Assembly: GCA_041689775.1 (NCBI GenBank)
Contig: JBDNFP010000048.1
Coordinates: forward strand, 1 to 33,497
Direction: 5' to 3'
From: JBDNFP01 sp041689775
Lineage (GTDB): Bacteria; Bacteroidota; Bacteroidia; Cytophagales; Spirosomataceae
DNA length: 33,497 nt
Made by a program: the position numbers and the translations under genes. Position 1 is the first letter of the stretch. Every line of letters begins with the position of its first letter. Below, piece after piece: positions 25,233 to 32,280 of the stretch. Under the pieces are notes generated by a model. The model made no database searches and was not told the DNA's origin. It saw nothing but the letters and a program-made list of their open reading frames with translations.

Positions 25233-27362
25233 ATGAAAAACAACCCACTTTTCAGAAATCTTCTTTGGGGAGTCCTACTTCTAGCTATTTCTCTCGGTTT
25301 GAGCAGAGAAAAGGACACCCCCAACACCAACTGGTCCGAATACAACGGCGACGGCCACCGCAGCCACTACTCCCCCCTGACCCAAGTCACCGAGGCAAAT
25401 GTGCAGAGCCTCCAAGTAGCCTGGACCTACGCCTCGGGCGGAGCCGATACCGTCCGCAACAGCACACAGATGCAGTGCAACCCCATCATCATGGACGGAA
25501 TACTCTACGGCGTATCAGCCAACACCCAGGCTTTTGCAATCAATGCTGCTACCGGAAAAGAAATTTGGAAAACGAACGTTAGCGACAACGGCGGGACCAC
25601 TAGCCGGGGACTTACGTACTGGACCGACAGAAAGGATCAAGTGATTTTCTTCGGGGCGGGTCAGTGGCTGTACGCCCTTAACGCCAAATCCGGAAAGCCA
25701 ATGCCCCGCTTTGGGCAGAACGGCCGGATTGACTTGCTACCGGGAGTACAGCGCCCCGGTGCCGATGAGTACATTCGCCCCAACACACCCAACACCGTTT
25801 ACAAAGACCTGATCATTGTAGGCGCGCGGCTTTCCGAAAATCAGGGGGCATTGCTCGGCGATATCCGGGCCTATGACGTGCGGAATGGTAAACTTGTCTG
25901 GACGTTCCGTACCATCCCGGCACCCGGTGACTTCGGCTATGATACCTGGTCCCCTGCCAATCCCCGCGAACGATTGGGCGGGGCCAATGCCTGGGCAGGC
26001 ATGGCCATTGACCGCGAACTGGGTATTATATACGTACCCACCGGCTCGGCAGCTTTTGATTTCTACGGCGGCAACCGCAAGGGCGATAACCTTTTTGCCA
26101 ATTGTCTCATTGCCCTCAACGCCGCCACCGGTAAACGGCTCTGGCACTACCAACTGGTCCACCACGACATCTGGGACCGTGATCCGCCCGCGCCACCCAA
26201 CCTCTTGACGGTAACCCACAACGGCCCCGACGGTCGGCCCCGACGTATTGATGCCGTGGCCCAGATCACCAAGCAGGGGCAGGTTTTCGTCTTCGACCGC
26301 GTGACTGGTAAGCCACTCTTTGACATTAGGGAAACAGCCTTCCCGCAGGACGCCATTGCGGGTGAAAAGGCAAGTCCTACCCAGCCTATTCCGCAAAAAC
26401 CTGCTCCTTTTACCCGGCAGACTTTTACCGAAAAGGATATAAATCCATGGTCGGCAGATCGCGACGCCATCGCCGCCAAGCTCCGGACGGCCAGAACAGG
26501 CAACCCCTACACCCCGCTAACCGGTGAGATAACGGTATTTTTCCCGGGTACCGACGGCGGCGCGCAGTGGGGTGGCGCGGCCGCTGATCCGGAAGGTATC
26601 TTGTACGTGCCTGCGAAGGAAAACCCCTGTTACTCTTCGTTAGTGTTGCGTCAAGAGCCATCCGGTGGTAAGGAAGTCACCAACGCTCAGTTGTATACCC
26701 TCAATTGCGCAAACTGCCACGGAATCGATCAACGGGGCAGTCACGATGGGGCGTACCCTTCGCTGATTGGGATTGGGGATCGGTTATCAAAGGAGGCCAT
26801 TCAAAAGGTAGTTCAAAACGGGCGAGGTATGATGCCCTCTTTTTCTCACCTTTCCAAAGCAGAGCGGGATGCCTTGCTGGACTTCCTCCTCAACGTACCT
26901 TACTCTGCCAAAACCGTAAGTACCAACCAGGGAGAGGTACCCTATCAGCATACGGGCTACAACCGCTGGTACGATAGCAAAGGCTATCCCGTAAGCGCTC
27001 CACCTTGGGGTACCCTCACCGCCATTGACCTCAATACCGGCGAACACCGCTGGCAGGTCCCCCTCGGCGAATATCCCGAACTGACCCAAAGAGGCATCCC
27101 ACTTACTGGCACCGATAACTACGGCGGTCCTTTGGTAACGGGTAGTGGGCTCCTCTTTATCGCCGCCAGCAAGGACGAAAAGATTAGGGCTATGGATAAG
27201 AGAACCGGCAAAACCCTCTGGGAGGCCCAAATTCCCGCCGGTGGCTACGCCAGCCCCTCCACTTACTCCGTCAACGGGAAGCAATACATCGTCATCGCCT
27301 GCGGTGGTGGCAAGCTAAAAACGAAATCTGGGGACAGGTATGTGGCATTTGCTCTGCCGTAG
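25233..27362 (+). CDS. PQQ-type quinoprotein dehydrogenase with inserted cytochrome c domain
   Basis: A 709-residue protein with an N-terminal signal or anchor (L-L-W-G-V-L-L-L-A-I-S-L-G-L). Beta-propeller repeats show the A-x-D/N-x-x-T-G-K-x-x-W pattern of the quinoprotein family (A-I-N-A-A-T-G-K-E-I-W-K, A-L-N-A-A-T-G-K-R-L-W, A-I-D-L-N-T-G-E-H-R-W, A-M-D-K-R-T-G-K-T-L-W). A single c-type haem motif C-A-N-C-H (492-496) starts a cytochrome domain inserted late in the propeller, with G-R-G-M-M-P-S-F supplying a likely Met ligand. The family oxidises sugars or polyols in the periplasm, passing electrons through the haem to the respiratory chain. The haem-in-propeller arrangement is known in glucose/sorbose-type relatives; the substrate here is unknown. 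Confidence 0.92.
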   Translation: MKNNPLFRNLLWGVLLLAISLGLSREKDTPNTNWSEYNGDGHRSHYSPLTQVTEANVQSLQVAWTYASGGADTVRNSTQMQCNPIIMDGILYGVSANTQAFAINAATGKEIWKTNVSDNGGTTSRGLTYWTDRKDQVIFFGAGQWLYALNAKSGKPMPRFGQNGRIDLLPGVQRPGADEYIRPNTPNTVYKDLIIVGARLSENQGALLGDIRAYDVRNGKLVWTFRTIPAPGDFGYDTWSPANPRERLGGANAWAGMAIDRELGIIYVPTGSAAFDFYGGNRKGDNLFANCLIALNAATGKRLWHYQLVHHDIWDRDPPAPPNLLTVTHNGPDGRPRRIDAVAQITKQGQVFVFDRVTGKPLFDIRETAFPQDAIAGEKASPTQPIPQKPAPFTRQTFTEKDINPWSADRDAIAAKLRTARTGNPYTPLTGEITVFFPGTDGGAQWGGAAADPEGILYVPAKENPCYSSLVLRQEPSGGKEVTNAQLYTLNCANCHGIDQRGSHDGAYPSLIGIGDRLSKEAIQKVVQNGRGMMPSFSHLSKAERDALLDFLLNVPYSAKTVSTNQGEVPYQHTGYNRWYDSKGYPVSAPPWGTLTAIDLNTGEHRWQVPLGEYPELTQRGIPLTGTDNYGGPLVTGSGLLFIAASKDEKIRAMDKRTGKTLWEAQIPAGGYASPSTYSVNGKQYIVIACGGGKLKTKSGDRYVAFALP

Positions 27363-27370
27363 AGGGTAGA

Positions 27371-27836
27371 CCGAAAAACTCGTTTGTAAAAAGCAGTACG
27401 AAGGCGGGGTAGACCGCATCTATATTTCTCCCGACGGCAAGACGATCTACGCCCTTCCCTCGAAAAAGAATTCTGGACGGTGGTGGATGTCAAAACCGGG
27501 AAGGTGATTACCAAAATAGCAACCAACTCCGGCTCGCATGAGTAGCTATGGGCTATTGTCTTTTTTATTTGTCTTATTATCAATGTGTTATGATAATATT
27601 TTAATGTAAAGCTGTGATCTACATTAAGCAAATCATAGCATCTAACAACCTAATTCCTAACACCTGTTTAACCCCACTGCTGCGTATGTATACCTGGCGG
27701 GTCTAAAATCCAATATGCTCAACGTAGCCGAGACCAAAACGCACAGTATTGCCAAACAGGTAGGGCCCTTCACCGCCGCCATCCGGCCCTTTACCATCCA
27801 TGCCGCCGGGACAGGCGGGTACGTAAAAGTACCCGT
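27371..27836 (+). pseudogene. Partial copy of the beta-propeller gene at 31108-32229
   Basis: Bases 27371-27543 match 31437-31609 and bases 27664-27836 match about 31617-31786, with only scattered differences at the nucleotide level, so the duplication is recent. The copy begins 9 nt after the stop of the quinoprotein gene, lacks the start and signal peptide, has a 1-nt deletion in the C-run of the stretch corresponding to 31520-31525, in-frame stops, and a foreign AT-rich segment between its two parts. It cannot encode the propeller. Confidence 0.9.
27545..27659. other. AT-rich segment interrupting the duplicated propeller fragment
   Basis: About 115 bp with no counterpart in the intact gene at 31108 splits the copy at the position equivalent to 31610. 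It contains an 8-bp inverted repeat, TTAATGTA (27601-27608) with TACATTAA (27620-27627). Its base composition is much richer in A/T than the neighbouring coding DNA. No terminal repeats or target duplication are evident, so its origin is unknown. Confidence 0.55.
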
Positions 27837-28562
27837 GCCACGGGTTTGAACCGTAGCGCGAGTACTCGTGTAAACCAACCCTATTTTATGCTCTACCCTT
27901 CTGCTTTCGGGCCTGATCCTACTGACCCATTGAAAGACTAGCGTTGAGTTGTTGGGTTAGGGTACCTTGCAGATCGAGGCTAGCGGCATGGCCTACATAA
28001 CTCGCAGGTAAGGTAACTGTGTGCCCAATATTGATTCGGACCGCATCCACAGCGGTCGGAATTCTGCCACAACTCCATACCGAACTAGTGCTCCATAATC
28101 CGGAGGTTATGGATTCGCAAAGGGTAACGATTTCAACACTCTGCTCGGTGTACGCCGTGCAGCCGTTGACCGTAACCGTGTAGCGCACCGTGTGGTTGCC
28201 GACCGATAGATTCGCCGGGGCGAGTTGGCTGGCGCTGTTCCCGTCAATAGTGAAGCTGCCGCCCGAGGGAGTACCCGTCAGAGTGACCGCTCCGGCGTCC
28301 GTGAAGTAGGCAGCGTCAAGTCCCCGATAATGGCGGGCGCAGGCGTGACGTTCACCGTCATATTAATGGCATTCTATGAGGCAGCTGGCGTAGTCAAACA
28401 CGTTCCACCCGTTACCGTAATATCGCAGGTTACGGCATTGCCATTGGCCAGGGTGGCTGAAGTGTCGGTATTAGAAGCACCAGACTGCACTGATGAGACG
28501 TCAATCTTGAAATTATAATTAATCGTTCCACCGCCAGTATTGCTTGCCGTAAAGGTGACCGA

Positions 28563-28608
28563 TGTACCTGCACAGATCGCGCTCGTGTACCTGCACAGAT
28601 CGCGCCCG
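28563..28608 (-). repeat. 23-bp tandem duplication causing a frameshift
   Basis: TGTACCTGCACAGATCGCGC at 28563-28582 recurs at 28586-28605, and the full 23-bp units differ at one base. Since 23 is not a multiple of three, the duplication breaks the minus-strand frame. The phrase A-I-C-A-G-T is encoded on both sides, in two frames. Confidence 0.9.
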
Positions 28609-29004
28609 TTAGTAAAGCTGCAATGCTTACGGTGGGGGTACAAGTTCCATTTCCCGTCACTGCAAAGTCATAGGCCGCCTCGTCACAGTCGTCATTGTTG
28701 ACGGTGATGGTGGCCGTCTGCGTGCCCACCCCGTTGGGCGTAAAGGTCACCGTGAAAGTGGCCGATGCGTTGCCCGCCGTCGTCGTCGGTGCCCTGCTCA
28801 CCACAAAGCGCGCATTGCTGGAAGTGATGCTGCTGATCGTCAAGGATGCCCCGCCAGTGTTCTGTATGGTGAAGGTGCGGGCAAAACCCACCCCGATGTT
28901 GGTGATGCCAAAGTTCGTGTGGTCCCCCGTCGAAGGCGTGTTATCCCCGTCCGCTATGTACACCCCGTTGCCGCGCACATTAACCTCGTTAAGGTCGCCG
29001 AAGC

Positions 29005-29425
29005 GGATGGGCGCCGTGTTGGAACCATTGTTCGCCGCCGCGAAGTCCGGTTTACCGTCCCCGTTAAAATCCCCGATCGCCACGGAGCGCGGCTCCGACC
29101 CCACCGCCACGTCAGTCGTGCCACCGAAGCCGCCCGCCCCGTCGCCGAGGCGGATGGAAACCGTGTTGGAATTACGGTTCGCCGCAGCGAAGTCCGGTTT
29201 GCCATCCCCATTGAAATCCCCGATCGCCACGGAGGTCGGACAAGACCCCACCGCCACGTCAGTCGTGCCGCCGAAGCCGCCCAGTCGCCGAGGCGGATGG
29301 ACACCGTGCCGGAACCTTGGTTCGCCACCGCGAAGTCCTGTTTACCGTCCCCGTTGAAATCCCCGATCGCCACGGAGATCGGATACGACCCCACCGCCAC
29401 GTCAGTCGTGCCGCCGAAGAAAGCC
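29005..29425 (-). repeat. Three tandem 147-bp FG-GAP-coding units
   Basis: The landmark CCCCGATCGCCACGGAG recurs near 29071, 29218 and 29361. The first interval is 147 bp. The second is 143 bp because the middle unit has lost 4 nt. Each unit encodes about 49 residues containing V-A-V-G-S-x-P, then S-V-A-I-G-D-F-N-G-D-G-K, the calcium-binding loop of FG-GAP/VCBS propeller blades. High identity between units suggests recent expansion. Confidence 0.85.
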
Positions 29426-29890
29426 TGACTGCAAGCGGGATTGGTTACGGTAAGAGTAAAAGTGGCCGTGGTGCTGCCCCCGCCGTTGAAGGCCGTTACG
29501 GTCACCGGGTAAGTACCCGCCTGCATCGCGGCGGTTGCCGTCACCACGCCGGTGCTGGGACTCACCGACAACAGGCCCGTGAAGTTGGTGTTCGTCCCTA
29601 CTGCCATTCTCGTAGCCCCGGTGGGGGCAGCACTCGGGGTCACGGTGGTGTTCTGACCCGCGGTGACGGAGGTGGCGGAATAGGCGCCCAGCACAGGCGG
29701 GGTCGCGCTCGTCACAGCAAAGTCATACACCGCCTCGTCACAGTCGTCATTGTTGATGGTACTGGCAGGTACAGAAGAAAAGGTAACCACATCAGCGTCT
29801 GCATTTACATCTAGTATGGCATGTCGCAAAGAACCTGTACCCAAATTGTTGGTGTTGGATACCGTAAAAGTAGTGGCGTGAGTGGTAGTG

Positions 29891-30083
29891 AACCATAGCC
29901 GTCAGGTTAACGACCTCGGATAGGTCAAATATATATTTAATGAATTAGTAATCAGACCATTACAACTTTGGGGAAACTTAACATTAAGCGGTGGTTAAGC
30001 TTCTTCGTGGCTAGTTAACTATCTGAATACAAGAATCTTTAAAGCTTTTGCCTCTCCGAAGTTATTCTTAACCTGACGGCTAT
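29891..30083. mobile_element. 193-bp MITE-like element with terminal inverted repeats
   Basis: A 19-bp perfect inverted repeat, ACCATAGCCGTCAGGTTAA at 29892-29910 and its reverse complement at 30068-30086, bounds a non-coding AT-rich interior. The similarity extends inward imperfectly (CGACCTCGGATAGG against the complement of the other end). The 7-mer GGTAGTG flanks the element on both sides (29884-29890 and 30084-30090), as expected for a target-site duplication. Removing the element plus one 7-mer joins a signal-peptide-coding sequence in frame to the body of the minus-strand surface protein. It has no transposase, so it would have been moved by an enzyme encoded elsewhere. I cannot assign an IS family. 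Confidence 0.75.
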
Positions 30084-30150
30084 GGTAGTGCACAGCCCCA
30101 AGAAGATAAGGCACAGCACACGCACTCATCGGTTCAGGACGGTCGCATTA
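30084..30150 (-). pseudogene. Orphaned signal-peptide leader of the FG-GAP surface protein
   Basis: On the minus strand one frame reads V-R-V-L-C-L-I-F-L-G-L-C-T-T, a signal-peptide core, ending exactly at the MITE-like element. A TGA (complement of 30126-30128) replaces the TGG (Trp) found at the same position in the sister leader at 30541-30603. The leader is therefore inactive even apart from the insertion. Confidence 0.7.
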
Positions 30151-30218
30151 GCAAATAGATTTTTTTATTTAATAACTTGTTGAGTGAACGTGAAGGGTTG
30201 TAGATTCTATCCTGTCGT

Positions 30219-30603
30219 TTATTTATAACCGTTATACCCCCAATCGACAACCGTGCCGTTGTGGATGATGAGGCTGTTCAAATGCACAGAACTACCTGTA
30301 CAAATCGTTGTGTTGGTCACGCTGAGCGTTGGTTTTATTTGGAGTTGGTCGAGCTTGCTGACGAAGATCTCCACACTTCCGGCCGAGGTCAGGTTTCTCA
30401 CCCGCGCGCTAGGGTTTACATCGGCCGTACTAGCGAATTGCCCCGTAGTGTGCACCTTGCCCAAGGTAGCCAACGCGATCGAATTACCAGAGTCACCCCT
30501 GATTCCGCCCGTGCTTTTAACGCCTGACCAAATCCTGGGCGGTAGTGCCCAGCCCCAGGAAGATAAGGCATAACACACGCACCCATTGGCTCAGGACGGG
30601 GGC
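30219..30603 (-). pseudogene. SBBP-type beta-propeller surface-protein remnant
   Basis: On the minus strand a leader (S-Q-W-V-R-V-L-C-L-I-F-L-G-L-G-T-T-A-Q-D) is followed, after a frameshift near 30530, by W-S-G-V-K-S-T-G-G-I-R-G-D-S-G-N-S-I-A, T-T-G-Q-F and L-T-S-A-G-S-V-E-I-F-V-S-K-L-D. This is one blade of an SBBP (seven-bladed propeller) repeat protein. It then jumps to an unrelated adhesin-like segment (S-V-T-N-T-T-I-C-T-G-S-S-V) and stops. Intact relatives have many blades and a C-terminal sorting domain, so most of the gene is gone. Its leader is nearly the same as the orphaned leader at 30084-30150. Confidence 0.8.
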
Positions 30604-30686
30604 AACAGGGATTACCAAAAACCGTTAATCCGGCTCAGGAAGGCTGAATTAGAGGCATCAATAGATAAAGTTTTATTCATTATAGG

Positions 30687-30733
30687 TGGTTCAGATAATT
30701 AGATATAGTTTAACTTTATAATTATCTGAACCA
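30687..30733. repeat. Perfect 15-bp inverted repeat
   Basis: TGGTTCAGATAATTA (30687-30701) and TAATTATCTGAACCA (30719-30733) flank a 17-nt loop. No T-run follows in either direction. It could be an operator palindrome, a relic element end pair or a weak transcription block between the debris and the gene at 31108. Confidence 0.6.
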
Positions 30734-30952
30734 TAAATAAATCGAAAAGTCAAAATTTTAGTGGGGGTTGAGGATAAAACAAAATTGAAAGAAGGCTATC
30801 TCACACACCTTGCGCTTAGCAGGCGGGTCGGCACCGGGGCACTGATACTCCAACTAGTTGGGCCGACCCATCGGAGGCCCACCGGTCGGGGGACGATGGC
30901 AGTTTATGCAAAAAAATCTGTTGGTCGCTGGCTCAGATAACGCCATTTTTTT

Positions 30953-30960
30953 TATATTTG
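30953..30960 (+). promoter_or_regulatory. Candidate -7 promoter element for the propeller/DUF1080 unit
   Basis: TATATTTG is a full match to the Bacteroidota -7 consensus TAnnTTTG. No good TTTG is found 19-20 nt upstream, so the promoter is incomplete by eye. It lies about 150 nt before the ATG at 31108. Confidence 0.35.
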
Positions 30961-31107
30961 GCTTGGCGCAGTGAGGGAAATACCCCGCCGAAATTCTAAA
31001 ATAAAAGAACGTAGGACATTCTGCCAAGGTGGAGCGCTACCACGCTTTTCTATGAAAAAACTTACATTATAAAACACTACCAACAACTTTAGAAGAAACA
31101 TGACCTT

Positions 31108-32229
31108 ATGAGACCAAACCTCTTTTTCCTGGCTTTAACCCTCACCCTCCTAACCACCACCGCCTGGGTAACGTCAATACATCCAAAGCCTGAGGCCAAA
31201 ATCCAGCGCTACTTGTACGTAGTTACCCCCGGCATCCGCAACTACCTGGGCTACGGCGGGCACGGCATCCATGTCTTCGACATTGACAACGGCCACAAAC
31301 CCGTGAAATTCATCCCGACACCTGGTGGTCTGAAAGCCGACGGTAGTGTTTCGAACGTCAAGGGTGTAGACGTAAGTCTGGCTACTAACTTCCTCTATAT
31401 CAGTACCCTCGAAGCCATTCAGTGCTACGACCTTACCACCGAAAAACTCGTATGGGAAAAACAGTACGAAGGCGGGGTAGACCGCATCTCTATTTCTCCC
31501 GACGGCAAGACGATCTACGCCCCTTCCCTCGAAAAGGAATTCTGGACGGTGGTGGATGCCAAAACCGGGAAGATAATTACCAAAATTATAACCAACTCCG
31601 GCTCGCATAACACCATTTATGGCCCCACTGGTGCGTATGTATACCTGGCGGGTCTAAAATCCAATATGCTCAACGTAGCTGAGACAAAAACGCACAGTAT
31701 TGCCAAACAGGTAGGGCCCTTCACCGCCGCCATCCGGCCCTTTACCATCAACGGCGCCGAGACATTGGTGTACGTAAACGTTAACGGTCTGCTGGGCTTT
31801 GAGGTGGGTGACCTCCGCTCCGGCAAGATGCTCCATCGCGTAACGGTAGAAGGCTTTGATATTGGTGATGTAAAACGTCACGGCTGCCCTAGCCATGGCA
31901 TTGCCCTTACTCCCGACGAGAAAGAACTTTGGGTATGCGATGGTGCCAATAATCGCCTCCACGTATTTGATGCTACCATGATGCCTCCTGTTCAAAAAAC
32001 CTCCATCCAAACTCGTGACATGCCCGGCTGGATTACCTTCAGCGTCGATGGGAAGTACGCCTATCCTGCTTCCGGCGACGTCATTGACGTAAAAACCCGC
32101 CGCATTGTCGCCACCCTCGAAGACGCCGATTACAACAGTGTACAGAGCGAGAAGATGGTAGAGATTCATTTCAGCAACGGCAAACCCGTGGCGATGGGTG
32201 ATCAGTTCGGACTCGGGGGCGTGCGGTAG
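31108..32229 (+). CDS. Exported YncE-like beta-propeller protein
   Basis: A 373-residue protein with a Sec signal (L-F-F-L-A-L-T-L-T-L-L-T-T-T-A-W). The mature part is a chain of propeller repeats of the YVTN/YncE type: L-Y-V-V-T-P-G, V-D-V-S-L-A-T-N-F-L-Y-I-S, I-S-I-S-P-D-G-K-T-I-Y-A-P, A-Y-V-Y-L-A-G, I-A-L-T-P-D-E-K-E-L-W-V-C-D-G-A-N-N-R, and F-S-V-D-G-K-Y-A-Y-P. These proteins lie outside the cytoplasm, and their activity is mostly unknown. Relatives near quinoprotein dehydrogenases may act as accessory or lactonase-like propellers, but no catalytic motif is evident here. It is 51 nt upstream of the DUF1080 gene, forming a likely two-gene unit. A partial copy lies at 27371-27836. Confidence 0.85.
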   Translation: MRPNLFFLALTLTLLTTTAWVTSIHPKPEAKIQRYLYVVTPGIRNYLGYGGHGIHVFDIDNGHKPVKFIPTPGGLKADGSVSNVKGVDVSLATNFLYISTLEAIQCYDLTTEKLVWEKQYEGGVDRISISPDGKTIYAPSLEKEFWTVVDAKTGKIITKIITNSGSHNTIYGPTGAYVYLAGLKSNMLNVAETKTHSIAKQVGPFTAAIRPFTINGAETLVYVNVNGLLGFEVGDLRSGKMLHRVTVEGFDIGDVKRHGCPSHGIALTPDEKELWVCDGANNRLHVFDATMMPPVQKTSIQTRDMPGWITFSVDGKYAYPASGDVIDVKTRRIVATLEDADYNSVQSEKMVEIHFSNGKPVAMGDQFGLGGVR

Positions 32230-32280
32230 TTAGTTCTACTTTTTCTGAGTAAATTGTGGCCTTATTACTACAAATAAACT

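Larger units (their letters stand above)
27919..29890 (-). pseudogene. Frameshifted FG-GAP/choice-of-anchor extracellular protein
   Basis: On the minus strand, from right to left, the frames give: an N-terminal T-V-S-N-T-N-N-L-G-T-G-S-L-R-H-A-I-L-D segment; an Ig-like segment (A-G-T-Y-P-V-T-V-T-A-F-N-G-G-G-S-T-T); three FG-GAP/VCBS repeats (S-V-A-I-G-D-F-N-G-D-G-K-P-D-F-A); a choice-of-anchor D-like domain (F-T-I-Q-N-T-G-G-A-S-L-T-I); and a final Ig-like part (V-T-L-T-G-T-P-S-G-G-S-F-T-I-D-G). These pieces lie in different frames. A 4-nt deletion near 29282, a 23-bp tandem duplication near 28586 and at least one shift between 28374 and 28190 break it. Such proteins are large secreted or surface adhesins of Cytophagales. 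Its leader lies beyond an insertion, at about 30084-30150. Confidence 0.82.
30604..31107. other. Intergenic region before the intact propeller gene
   Basis: No gene is supported in these 504 bases. Two stem-loops are visible: a perfect 15-bp one at 30687-30733, and an 8-bp one, GGGTCGGC (30824-30831) with GCCGACCC (30861-30868), with a long loop. A promoter-like element lies at 30953-30960. The GC-rich part around 30820-30900 contrasts with its AT-rich flanks and may be a relic of a coding sequence, but I could not identify it. Confidence 0.55.

Noticed and set aside
27545..27659. An insertion sequence within the duplicated propeller fragment
   Set aside because: No terminal inverted repeats or target duplication could be found at its edges. 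It is recorded only as an AT-rich segment of unknown origin.
28695..29357. A 220-residue plus-strand open frame rich in Pro, Ser and Val
   Set aside because: It is the complement of the FG-GAP repeat coding sequence on the minus strand, where recognisable domain motifs occur. The plus-strand translation is low-complexity and matches no fold.
27919..30603. A CRISPR array, suggested by the repetitive GC-rich blocks
   Set aside because: The repeats are about 147 bp, contiguous without spacers, and code for FG-GAP blades on the minus strand. No cas gene is nearby.
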